Below are positions 1 through 6,239 of a DNA stretch of 10,144 nucleotides, piece by piece. The position numbers and the translations under genes were made by a program. The stretch is from NCBI GenBank assembly GCA_011051925.1, contig DRKE01000484.1:1-10144 (forward strand). Direction: 5' to 3'. Each line of letters begins with the position of its first letter. Positions within the stretch are counted from its first letter, which is position 1. This DNA comes from Deltaproteobacteria bacterium (GTDB lineage Bacteria > Myxococcota_A > UBA9160 > UBA4427). The notes under the pieces were generated by a model. The model was given only the letters and a program-made list of their open reading frames with translations, was not told where the DNA came from and did not search any database.

Positions 1-48
1 GCTCTTCACGGGATAGCGACGGATCTCTTCGATCCGGCCGACGATCAT
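1..48 (-). CDS. MOSC-domain protein, N-terminal fragment (runs off left edge)
   Basis: Reading the minus strand from the ATG at 48-46 gives 16 codons: MIVGRIEEIRRYPVKS. The R-Y-P-V-K-S motif following a short beta strand is the signature start of the MOSC N-terminal beta-barrel domain. That domain occurs in molybdenum-cofactor sulfurase-like and YcbX/mARC-like proteins, which bind Moco or handle sulfur transfer. A strong Shine-Dalgarno (GGAGGA, 62-57) sits 8 nt upstream of this ATG. An alternative ATG at 64-62 gives an Arg/Asp-rich peptide in another frame and has no such support. The gene lies 79 nt downstream of the M48 peptidase on the same strand, so co-transcription is possible. Only the first residues are visible, so the subtype cannot be stated. 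Confidence 0.72.
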   Translation of the reverse strand, partial: MIVGRIEEIRRYPVKS

Positions 49-56
49 CTCGACGT

Positions 57-62
57 TCCTCC
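57..62 (-). promoter_or_regulatory. Ribosome binding site of the MOSC-domain gene
   Basis: GGAGGA on the minus strand, 8 nt before the ATG at 48-46. It supports reading the left edge as the beginning of a gene and not as intergenic DNA. Confidence 0.6.
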
Positions 63-127
63 ATGGCCCGGGACACGGTTGGAATCTGCGGGGAACGGGA
101 CGCCCCGGAGCGGACAGGCGACGGGGA

Positions 128-967
128 TCATCCGCAATTCGGACGATGGCCGGTCGCGATCGCCCGCTCGTAGATCGGCATCATCTTCGGAACGAGTTCC
201 TGCAGCCGCCGGATCCGCGTCGCATGACTCGGATGGGTCGACAGGAATTCGGGTGGCGCCTGGCCGGCCGACGCGCGACTCATGTTCTGCCAGAGCAGGA
301 CGCTCTCGCGCGGATCGAAGCCCGCCCGGGCCATCAGTTCGATGCCGATCTCGTCGGCTTCACTCTCCTGGGTCCGGCTGAAGGGCATGAGGACACCGTA
401 CTGGAGACCGAGCCCCAGGGCTCCGAAGAGTTGTTGCTTGGCCGGCGTATCGGCACCGACGAGGACCTGGGCGATCGCCATTCCCGACTGCACGACCGTC
501 GTCTGCGACACGCGTTCGTTGCTGTGTCGTGCGAGGACATGACCCACTTCGTGTCCGAGTACGGCGGCGAGCTGTGCGGGACTCCTCGCGACATCGAGCA
601 ACCCCGTGTGGACTCCGATCTTGCCGCCCGGAAGCGCGAAGGCATTGGCCGTCGGATCCTCGAAGACTTCGACCTCCCAGCGCGTGACGCCGAGGGGACG
701 CAGCTCGTCGGGGCGCAGGACCGACGTGATCGCGTTCGCGACGCAGCGGACGTAGCCGACCTCTCGCGGATCCGTCGAAAGGGGCTTCTTCGATTCGAGG
801 TCCGCGAAGGCCGCCCGCCCCATCTCGGCCATCTGGGTTTCGGAGTTCAGCAGGAACTGGGTGCGACCCGTCGGCGACGTCGCACATCCGAGGGGACCGA
901 CGAGTAGCGCCAGAACGACGACGATCCGCGCGACCCGCAGGGAATGCTTGCTTCGAATGGAACGCAC
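128..967 (-). CDS. M48-family metallopeptidase, predicted lipoprotein
   Basis: 279-residue zinc metallopeptidase of the M48 (HtpX/Ste24/BepA/LoiP-like) family, likely acting in envelope protein quality control. The N-terminus has a basic stretch, a hydrophobic segment (about residues 14-27) and C28 in P-L-G-C, followed by A-T-S-P-T-G-R-T-Q. This is typical of M48 lipoproteins, although Pro at -3 makes the lipobox imperfect. The zinc site is HEVGH at 139-143, with the third ligand in E201-S-E-A-D205. The C-terminal L-S-T-H-P-S-H-A-T-R (242-251) is the conserved substrate-groove motif. The start chosen is GTG at 967-965, preceded by AAGGAG at 981-976 (8 nt spacing). The open frame continues upstream to 1156, but that extension runs through the tRNA-Ser gene and has no family resemblance. 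No protease residue is missing. Confidence 0.92.
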   Translation of the reverse strand: MRSIRSKHSLRVARIVVVLALLVGPLGCATSPTGRTQFLLNSETQMAEMGRAAFADLESKKPLSTDPREVGYVRCVANAITSVLRPDELRPLGVTRWEVEVFEDPTANAFALPGGKIGVHTGLLDVARSPAQLAAVLGHEVGHVLARHSNERVSQTTVVQSGMAIAQVLVGADTPAKQQLFGALGLGLQYGVLMPFSRTQESEADEIGIELMARAGFDPRESVLLWQNMSRASAGQAPPEFLSTHPSHATRIRRLQELVPKMMPIYERAIATGHRPNCG

Positions 968-975
968 GATGGGAA

Positions 976-981
976 CTCCTT
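976..981 (-). promoter_or_regulatory. Ribosome binding site that sets the M48 peptidase start
   Basis: AAGGAG on the minus strand, 8 nt before GTG (967-965). It decides for this GTG over the upstream ATG at 1156-1154, which lies within a tRNA gene and would bury the signal sequence about 80 residues into the protein. Confidence 0.65.
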
Positions 982-1044
982 GTCCGGGTCGTCCGGGAGC
1001 GGGCCAGGATACCGCGATCGGGAGCAGCCGGACGGATCGGGCTC

Positions 1045-1074
1045 GCCGCCGGGTCCACACCGGAGACCGGCGGC
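1045..1074 (-). terminator. GC-rich hairpin between tRNA-Ser and the M48 gene (possible terminator)
   Basis: Perfect 8-base arms, 1045-1052 and 1067-1074, enclose a 14-nt loop. A 10-pair stem with a one-base bulge is also possible. The hairpin begins 8 nt past the 3' CCA of the tRNA, where a terminator or processing signal would be expected. There is no U-tract after it on the minus strand, so classical intrinsic termination is doubtful. Readthrough into the peptidase gene remains possible. Confidence 0.3.
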
Positions 1075-1082
1075 TGAAAAGC

Positions 1083-1170
1083 TGGCGGAGAGGGTGGGAT
1101 TCGAACCCACGAGGGCTTTCGCCCTGCCGGTTTTCAAGACCGGTGCCGTCAACCACTTGGCTACCTCTCC
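1083..1170 (-). tRNA. tRNA-Ser (anticodon UGA)
   Basis: An 88-nt class II tRNA on the minus strand, including an encoded CCA. The acceptor stem GGAGAGG (1170-1164) pairs with CCTCTCC (1093-1087). The discriminator G is at 1086 and CCA at 1085-1083. The anticodon stem CCGGT/ACCGG encloses loop CTTGAAA (1138-1132), so the anticodon is TGA, reading UCA serine codons. The long variable arm (GGGC-GAAA-GCCC) and the T arm GTGGG-TTCGAAT-CCCAC are clear. The 7-bp acceptor stem and UGA anticodon distinguish it from tRNA-Sec (UCA anticodon, 8-bp acceptor), a relevant check because this window also encodes a selenoprotein. Confidence 0.97.
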
Positions 1171-1307
1171 GCGCCCCGGAAATCTAGCGCGACTCGTGGG
1201 TCGGGCGCCGATCGCCGTCGGATCCCGTGATCCCGCGCGTCGTGTCCCGGAGGATCGCCATGCCGCATCCTCCGTGACCGCGGGGTCCGGGCGATCTGCA
1301 GGGAAGC

Positions 1308-1321
1308 AGCGCCCGGGCGCT
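1308..1321. repeat. 14-bp perfect palindrome upstream of the SDR gene
   Basis: AGCGCCCGGGCGCT is identical to its reverse complement. It is centred about 68 nt before the SDR start codon in an otherwise featureless 212-nt gap. It could be an operator for a dimeric regulator, or simply a product of high GC content. There is no second copy that I can see in the window. Confidence 0.3.
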
Positions 1322-1382
1322 AGCATGTAGAAGCCGGGGGATCGACTCCAGCAGAAGGCGAATCGCCGCGAGGGCAGACGCA

Positions 1383-2174
1383 ATGGATCTCGAACTCTCG
1401 GACAAGCGGGCACTCGTCACGGGCAGCGACCGGGGAACCGGAGCGGGGCTCGCACACGTGCTGGCTCGTGAAGGCGCCACGGTCCGGGTCCACGGATTCG
1501 AGATCGAGGCCGCCGAGGCGGTCGCACGATCGATCCGGGAAGAGGGATTGCGGGCCCATGCCGTCGCAGGCGACATCCGTACGGACGAGGGCGCGGCCGA
1601 AGTGGCCCGTCGCGTCGGTGAGATCGACATCCTCGTGAACAACTACGGGGTCGCCGAAGGCGGCAGCTGGGAAAGCCCGACGTCCGATTGGATCGACCTC
1701 TACGAAAAGAACGTGCTCTCGGGTGTCCGGCTCGTCCAGGCCCTCACGCCGGGCATGCGCGACCGCGGCTGGGGGCGCGTCCTTTTCATCAGCACGGTCG
1801 GCTATGCGCGCCCGAGCGCACGGATGCCCCACTACTACGCCTCGAAGACCGCGCTCGTCAACATGACCGTCTCCCTCGCCAGGGAACTCGCCGAGACCGG
1901 CATCACCGTCAACTGCATCAGTCCGGGCCTCATCGCCACGGACGAGATCAAGGAGAGGCTGCGGCGCCGCGCCGAAGAGAAGGGACGACCGACCGATTGG
2001 CCCAGTCTCGAGAAACGCGCGGCCGGAAAGGGTCCGATGGCGAATCCCGCCGGCATCATCGGAACCCCCGAAGACATCGGCCAGCTCGTGGCCTTTCTCG
2101 CCAGCGATCGCGCCCGCTACATCAATGCCGCCAACATCCGGATCGACGGCGGCGCGGCGGACTCGATTCAGTAG
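1383..2174 (+). CDS. SDR-family NAD(P)-dependent oxidoreductase
   Basis: 263-residue classical short-chain dehydrogenase/reductase with a Rossmann fold, acting in the cytoplasm on an alcohol or ketone substrate that cannot be read from sequence. The cofactor motif T13-G-S-D-R-G-T-G20 follows the first strand. The acidic D64-I stabilises the adenine ring. The usual N-N-A-G appears as N86-N-Y-G89. The catalytic set is N110, S137, Y151 and K155 (Y-Y-A-S-K), followed by P181-G182 and a C-terminal I-D-G-G (254-257). Length is normal for the family. GAGGG at 1370-1374 sits 8 nt before the ATG. The stop overlaps the converging transporter stop by 7 bases. The arginine after the second glycine position cannot by itself settle NADP versus NAD preference. 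Confidence 0.93.
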   Translation: MDLELSDKRALVTGSDRGTGAGLAHVLAREGATVRVHGFEIEAAEAVARSIREEGLRAHAVAGDIRTDEGAAEVARRVGEIDILVNNYGVAEGGSWESPTSDWIDLYEKNVLSGVRLVQALTPGMRDRGWGRVLFISTVGYARPSARMPHYYASKTALVNMTVSLARELAETGITVNCISPGLIATDEIKERLRRRAEEKGRPTDWPSLEKRAAGKGPMANPAGIIGTPEDIGQLVAFLASDRARYINAANIRIDGGAADSIQ

Positions 2175-3556
2175 GGTCCGCCGATCACGGCGTCCGTCGG
2201 CGCGGCCAGGATCCGCTTCTCCCGGAGTCGCTCGAGTTCTTCGAGCACCTCCTGATGCCGCCGGTAGCCGAGGGGATAGCCGCGCGCCGCCCAGGCGCTC
2301 GCGATCACGCAGAGGACCGGAACGAGGGCGGTCGCCGCACGGAGCACCCAGAGGACGGTGTCACTGTTCTGCGTACCCGGCCGAAAACCCGCCACATCGA
2401 GGGCCAGGAACGCGAAAGCGACGCCCACGGCGCCCGCCAGCTTGCGCAGGAACGTGAAGACCCCGACGTAGAGCCCCTCGCGTCGCTCGCCGGATCGGAT
2501 CTCGTCTTCGTCGGCGACATCCGCAATCATCGACCAGGGCAGCATGTCCGCCGCCGAGTAGCCGATCCCCGCGAAGGTCGTGGCGACCAGCGTGATCGCG
2601 AAGGGCCACTCGGGCTGGTTGACGAAGAGACACCCGAGTCCGATCACCCAGCCCGTACATCCATAGACATAGGTCGTCCGCTTGTCCCGGCCGCGGGAGA
2701 ATTTCAACCAGAGGGGCATCGAGAGAACGACCGCCGAAAGGAAGACGGCCATGACGGGCTCGAAATCCGTCGGCCGACCAATGACGTAGGTGAAGTAGAG
2801 CAGGAAGAGCGACATCGGGAGGTCGATCGCGACGCGACCGAAGGTGTAGAGCGTGATCAACCTGCGGAAACTCCGGTTCTCGGCCAGCAGACGGAACGAT
2901 TCCCGGACCGAAAGCGACGACTCCCGCTGGCGATCCGGCCGCTCCCACGTCACCCACCAGATGGGAATCCACGGCCAGAAGATCCACAGGCCGAAGATCG
3001 CCCCGACCAGCGACCACGCGTTCGGGTCACCGCCGAGCTCGACGACCAGCCGCCGAAAGAGCATCAGCGTCACGAAGGTCCCGAGAATCGACGAGATCGA
3101 CCGGAACGTCGCCAATGAAGTCCGTTCGTGATAGCTGTCGGTGAGTTCGGGCAGCAATGCCTGGTAGGGTATCGCGACGACGGTCATGCTGATGCTCAGC
3201 ATGACGTAGACCCCGGTGTAGAAGGCGAACTGGACTGCCGGACTCTCGATCGACGGGACCGACCAGATCGCGGCGAAGGAGACCGCGAAGGGAATCGATC
3301 CGATCAGGAAATAGGGCCGGCGGCGTCCGGCCTTCCAGGTCGTGTGGTCGGAGATCCGACCCATCCAGACGTCGGTCACGGCGTCGACGGCGCGCCCGAC
3401 CAGGGGAACCAGTCCCGCCAGCCCGACCCGCATCTCGACCACGTCGGTGAGATAGAAGGGAAAGATCGCGCTCAACGCGACCAGGGCCACGTTGACCGAA
3501 TGATCGCCGAACCCGTAGATCAGCTTCAGATGGAGCGGCAACCGTTCGTCGTTCAC
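2168..3556 (-). CDS. GPH/MFS_2-type sugar:cation symporter-like transporter
   Basis: 462-residue inner-membrane protein with about 12 hydrophobic segments, resembling the glycoside-pentoside-hexuronide:cation symporter branch (MFS_2) of the major facilitator superfamily. Family marks in order: K-L-I-Y-G-F-G-D (11-18); G54-R-A-V-D-A-V-T-D62 leading to G-R-I-S-D (66-70) and K-A-G-R-R-R-P-Y (75-82), the loop 2-3 motif; A-L-L-P-E-L-T (133-139) after helix 4; and S-M-I-A-D-V-A-D-E-D-E (342-352) with G-E-R-R-E-G-L-Y (356-363) in the second half. The C-terminus is a charged, probably coiled segment (431-450). The start is GTG at 3556-3554 with no clear Shine-Dalgarno. The substrate is unknown: relatives move sugars, but many environmental homologues probably do not. 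It converges with the SDR gene and diverges from the membrane protein at 3609. Confidence 0.88.
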   Translation of the reverse strand: MNDERLPLHLKLIYGFGDHSVNVALVALSAIFPFYLTDVVEMRVGLAGLVPLVGRAVDAVTDVWMGRISDHTTWKAGRRRPYFLIGSIPFAVSFAAIWSVPSIESPAVQFAFYTGVYVMLSISMTVVAIPYQALLPELTDSYHERTSLATFRSISSILGTFVTLMLFRRLVVELGGDPNAWSLVGAIFGLWIFWPWIPIWWVTWERPDRQRESSLSVRESFRLLAENRSFRRLITLYTFGRVAIDLPMSLFLLYFTYVIGRPTDFEPVMAVFLSAVVLSMPLWLKFSRGRDKRTTYVYGCTGWVIGLGCLFVNQPEWPFAITLVATTFAGIGYSAADMLPWSMIADVADEDEIRSGERREGLYVGVFTFLRKLAGAVGVAFAFLALDVAGFRPGTQNSDTVLWVLRAATALVPVLCVIASAWAARGYPLGYRRHQEVLEELERLREKRILAAPTDAVIGGPY

Positions 3557-3608
3557 GGCGACAGCCTACACGAAGCGGCCCCTCCGCTCACTCTTCCCCG
3601 GGTCAGGA

Positions 3609-4901
3609 ATGTCGGATCCGAACGCGGCGGGCGGTCCGATCGACGACTATGATCCGCTCCCCATGGAAGATGCCCCCCTCCATCTGGTCGCCTCGCACAC
3701 GCTGGCAAGCGATGGCCCCGCATCCGCGGTCGCGTTCCGATCCGGCCGGATCGCTGCGATCGACTGGATGCGCGGACTCGTGATGCTGCTGATGGTGGTG
3801 GACCATGCGTCGCTGATGTGGAATCCCGGACGGGTCGCCGCGGACTCGGCCTACCTGCGCGATCCCGTGACGGGAGCCCCTCTCTGGACGCCCGGCGCCT
3901 CGCTCGACTGGCTGCAGTTCACCACGCGCTGGATCACCCATCTCTGTGCCCCGACCTTCCTCTTCCTTTCCGGAACTTCGCTCGCGATCAGCCTCGAGCG
4001 GCGTCGGGGCCGGGGGGCCTCGTCGTTCGAACTCGATCGCCATCTCTTCATCCGGGCTCTCGTCCTCTTCGCGTGCGAGGGGCTGATCTCGATGATGCCC
4101 GGCCATGACGGGCTCCATCTCCAGGTGCTCTTCGCGATCGGCGCCTCGATGCTCGCCATGATTCCGCTGCGGCGTCTTCCCGCGAGCTTTCTTCTCGCGC
4201 TCGGCCTGGCCTGGCTCGCGGGAAGCGAGTTCGTTCTCTTCCGGTTCTTTCCGATCGGGAACGAAGCGACCGCCGTTTCCCGGTCCCTCGCCAGGCTCCT
4301 CTTCTTCGTACCGGGTCGGAGCGGGTCGATCTTCGTCCAGTATCCGATGACCCATTGGCTCGGCATGATGATTCTCGGCTGGGCCTTCGGCCGCTTCCTG
4401 CTCGCGCGGCCTGCGAACGAGAACGGCCGCCTCGACATCGAAAAGCTGCTGCTGCTCTCGGGGCTTTCGTCCCTCCTGCTATGGGCCTTCGTTCGGCGGA
4501 ACAATGGCTACGGGAACATGGGCCTGCTCCGCGACGACACGACGATCGTGCAGTGGCTCCACATGAGCAGATACCCGCCTTCGCTCTCTTTTTCGATGAT
4601 GGAACTCGGCCTGATGGCACTCCTCCTCGTGGTCTTCCTGCGCCACGAACGTCGCATGTCGGGTCCGCCGCGAGAATTCAATCCCCTGCTCGTGTTCGGC
4701 CAGACGGCGCTCTTCTTCTACGTCGTGCATTTCATCGTGCTCGGCGCGGGCGTCGCGATCCTCCGCGGCGAATCGGACCCGGGCGGCCTTTCGGCAACGT
4801 GGCTCGCGACGGGCGCGGCCCTCGTCGTCCTCTATCCGATCTGCCTCGGCTACCGCGCCCTCAAGCGGAGATTTCCGCGAAGCGCCCTGCAATACCTCTG
4901 A
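3609..4901 (+). CDS. DUF1624 / heparan-alpha-glucosaminide N-acetyltransferase-like membrane protein
   Basis: 430-residue multi-pass membrane protein matching the DUF1624/HGSNAT-catalytic family, related to acyltransferase-3-type proteins. It is presumed to move acyl groups across or at the inner membrane, with unknown acceptor. Recognisable blocks: R47-I-A-A-I-D-W-M-R-G-L (47-57) with V-D-H-A-S (64-68) in the first helix; C-A-P-T-F-L-F-L-S-G (113-122); Q-Y-P-M-T-H-W-L-G (244-252); R-Y-P-P-S-L-S-F (321-328); and N-P-L-L-V-F-G-Q-T-A-L-F-F-Y (358-371) followed by V-V-H. The first ~45 residues are polar and not family-like, so the true start could be Met19 (ATG at 3663). No good Shine-Dalgarno precedes either ATG. 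The gene starts 52 nt from the divergent transporter gene, so the two may share a promoter region. Confidence 0.87.
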   Translation: MSDPNAAGGPIDDYDPLPMEDAPLHLVASHTLASDGPASAVAFRSGRIAAIDWMRGLVMLLMVVDHASLMWNPGRVAADSAYLRDPVTGAPLWTPGASLDWLQFTTRWITHLCAPTFLFLSGTSLAISLERRRGRGASSFELDRHLFIRALVLFACEGLISMMPGHDGLHLQVLFAIGASMLAMIPLRRLPASFLLALGLAWLAGSEFVLFRFFPIGNEATAVSRSLARLLFFVPGRSGSIFVQYPMTHWLGMMILGWAFGRFLLARPANENGRLDIEKLLLLSGLSSLLLWAFVRRNNGYGNMGLLRDDTTIVQWLHMSRYPPSLSFSMMELGLMALLLVVFLRHERRMSGPPREFNPLLVFGQTALFFYVVHFIVLGAGVAILRGESDPGGLSATWLATGAALVVLYPICLGYRALKRRFPRSALQYL

Positions 4902-5056
4902 CACCCCCCGGAACTCGCCTTCCCGAGCCGAGCCGACCGCACCCGACGCGAACGCAACCCCAAGCAGAACCTCCCGAGGCCCGGGCACGGCGCCCTCTCC
5001 TGCAGACGCCCCTCGAAATCATCGGCCAATCGCGCCAGGCGGTCCGGCCGTGCAGG

Positions 5057-5521
5057 TCAGCCCTTCGCGGCCGCCTCGAGTTCCGCCTTGTGGTCGATCC
5101 AGCCCTTCACGACCGTGGCGAAATGGACCGGGTTGTAGATGTCCTCTTCGTAGGACCACTTCATGTTGCCCGCATAGTGGAGGATCGTGATGTTGTACTG
5201 CTGATGAAGACTGCCGTCGCCCGGATCGATCATCCGGTTCCAGACCTTGGCGACGATCCAGCCCCGCTCCTCGTCGATCATGTACCACTCGACCGGGAAA
5301 TAGCGCATGTCGCGATTGATCGGCTCGGACATCGTCTTCTGGATCCAGTTGTAGATCGCCTCGCGACCGCCCATGGTTCCGTAGTGATGCTCGACATAGG
5401 TCGCGTCTTCAGTGAACTGATCGGCCCAGGCGCGCCAATCGCCTGAAGTGCCGGCGGCCAGCGCCGTATCCTGATAGAGCTGGAAGGCCTCCTCGAGTTC
5501 CTCGCGACTCCAACGTCCCAT
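5057..5521 (-). CDS. SnoaL/NTF2-like domain protein
   Basis: 154-residue protein of the nuclear transport factor 2-like superfamily (SnoaL-like), a cone-shaped alpha+beta barrel. Members act as small isomerases, cyclases, dehydratases or ligand-binding proteins. The helical N-terminus leads to A-W-A-D-Q-F-T-E-D-A-T-Y-V-E-H (31-45), the usual first strand with Asp/His pocket residues. G-R-E-A-I (52-56) and later strands rich in Trp and Tyr (K-V-W-N-R 92-96; D-I-Y-N-P 127-131) follow. AGGAG (5535-5531) precedes the ATG by 9 nt. The same frame stays open upstream to 5695, but that part is Arg-rich, unlike the family, and crosses short repeats. It lies 202 nt downstream of the selenoprotein gene on the same strand, so membership in that operon is possible but unproven. 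No substrate can be assigned. Confidence 0.88.
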   Translation of the reverse strand: MGRWSREELEEAFQLYQDTALAAGTSGDWRAWADQFTEDATYVEHHYGTMGGREAIYNWIQKTMSEPINRDMRYFPVEWYMIDEERGWIVAKVWNRMIDPGDGSLHQQYNITILHYAGNMKWSYEEDIYNPVHFATVVKGWIDHKAELEAAAKG

Positions 5522-5538
5522 CGTCCTTTTCTCCTCTC

Positions 5539-5565
5539 CTCTGCTACCTCTGCCACCTCTGCCGT
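5539..5565. repeat. Three 9-bp imperfect tandem units upstream of the SnoaL-like gene
   Basis: CTCTGCTAC, CTCTGCCAC and CTCTGCCGT follow one another on the plus strand. They lie just upstream of the Shine-Dalgarno of the SnoaL-like gene, inside its likely 5' leader. The purine-rich complement resembles a slippage-generated microsatellite. Function is not evident. Confidence 0.45.
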
Positions 5566-5595
5566 GTCGCTTCCGCCATCGGATCCACGACGTGC

Positions 5596-5608
5596 GACGC
5601 CTGGCGTC
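5596..5608. repeat. 6+1+6 inverted repeat in the leader of the SnoaL-like gene
   Basis: GACGCC-T-GGCGTC, a near-perfect dyad about 75 nt upstream of the SnoaL-like start codon. A short operator is possible. In DNA this GC-rich, chance is an adequate explanation. Confidence 0.25.
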
Positions 5609-5723
5609 ATGATCTTTCCGCTGCACGAGATTCCGGCTTCGCCCTCCGCTTTCCGCCGACCCCTGAGTGCGGACCGCCTCTCGCCCGTCGTCCACCCGAC
5701 CATGCGGCCCGACGATGAAGCCC

Positions 5724-6239
5724 TCAGGCGCTCACGAGTTTCGAAACGATTGCCTGGACCGCCTCGTCGGCGATCGCCTGCATCTCCTCGTCCGTCCGAT
5801 CCTGGATCGGATGTTCGACATAGACGGCACTGGCTTCGGTTCCGAGGGCCTTCGCCTGCGCCTCGGCCGCGTCGACGAATTCGATCGTCGAGACGAAGAC
5901 GGCCGGGAGTCCACGATCCTCGAGATCCACCGTGTCGTGCACACTGCACGACGTGCAGCTGCCTCAATCGGCCAGGGCTTCGACGACGGCGTCGCATTGT
6001 TGCGCGATCTCATGCCGGAGATCGATCGGAGCGGGTTTCGTGAAGGTCGGCTTCCTGTAGCGGAGGACCTTCGCGCCCTCGCGCTCGAGCCGGGCTTCGA
6101 GGCGATCGAGAAAGACGTCCCCGCGCGGTTTGACGATATCGAGCAGGCCGATCGTCCGACCTTCGAGGCCCGATAGCCGAGGGGCCCGCGGCCTTTCGGC
6201 CGGAACGCGTTCGCTGGTCGGATCGAGAAGAATCGTCAT
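5724..6239 (-). CDS. UGSC-family selenoprotein (in-frame TGA = selenocysteine 92)
   Basis: 171-residue protein read through TGA at 5966-5964 as selenocysteine. Residues 1-91 start M-T-I-L-L-D-P-T and contain G-L-L-D-I-V-K-P-R-G-D (31-41), R-Y-R-K-P-T-F-T-K-P-A-P (60-71) and D-A-V-V-E-A-L-A-D (83-91). Then come U92-G-S-C95-T-S-C98. The frame continues as H-D-T-V-D-L and P-A-V-F-V-S-T-I-E-F-V-D-A-A to H-P-I-Q-D-R-T-D-E-E-M and its own TGA stop (5726-5724). Both halves belong to the known UGSC (seleno)protein family, whose members carry U or C at this point. The biochemical role is unknown, but the U/C cluster implies redox chemistry. AGGGAG (6253-6248) lies 8 nt before the ATG, and the ATG overlaps the upstream stop (ATGA), so translation is probably coupled to the Trx-fusion gene. 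A conventional gene caller would report a 91-residue protein or two fragments. A nonsense mutation is the alternative, and the downstream hairpin and intact second half argue against it. Confidence 0.93.
5934..5952 (-). promoter_or_regulatory. Candidate bacterial SECIS element of the UGSC selenoprotein mRNA
   Basis: In the mRNA, GUCGUGCA (5952-5945) and UGCACGAC (5941-5934) form a perfect 8-bp stem closed by loop GUG (5944-5942). The loop lies 19 nt after the UGA and begins with G. This fits the general bacterial pattern of a stem-loop within the coding region just past the Sec codon, with a G early in the apical loop, recognised by SelB. Outer CAC/GUG pairing across a 3-nt bulge could lengthen the stem. 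A competing smaller hairpin (CUGCAC-GUC-GUGCAG) starts only 5 nt after the UGA and overlaps it. Confidence 0.72.

Noticed and set aside
968..1156. N-terminal extension of the M48 peptidase to 1156
   Set aside because: It would overlap the tRNA-Ser gene and place the signal sequence internally. GTG at 967 has an AAGGAG site and leaves a proper lipoprotein start.
1083..1170. Could the class II tRNA be tRNA-Sec (selC)?
   Set aside because: The anticodon on the coding (minus) strand is UGA, reading UCA serine codons, not UCA, and the acceptor stem is 7 bp with an ordinary serine-type long variable arm.
1688..3118. 476-residue plus-strand open frame across the SDR 3' end and the transporter
   Set aside because: Out of frame with the SDR and antisense to the transporter. 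The sequence is Arg/Asp/Pro-rich with no recognisable domain.
5522..5695. N-terminal extension of the SnoaL-like protein to 5695
   Set aside because: The extra 58 residues are Arg/Gly-rich, cross short tandem repeats and do not fit the family. ATG 5521 has AGGAG 9 nt upstream.
5724..6239. Pseudogene interpretation of the UGSC gene (nonsense mutation at 5964-5966)
   Set aside because: The frame and family-like sequence are intact on both sides, the stop is specifically TGA at the known Sec site of the family, and a SECIS-like hairpin follows.
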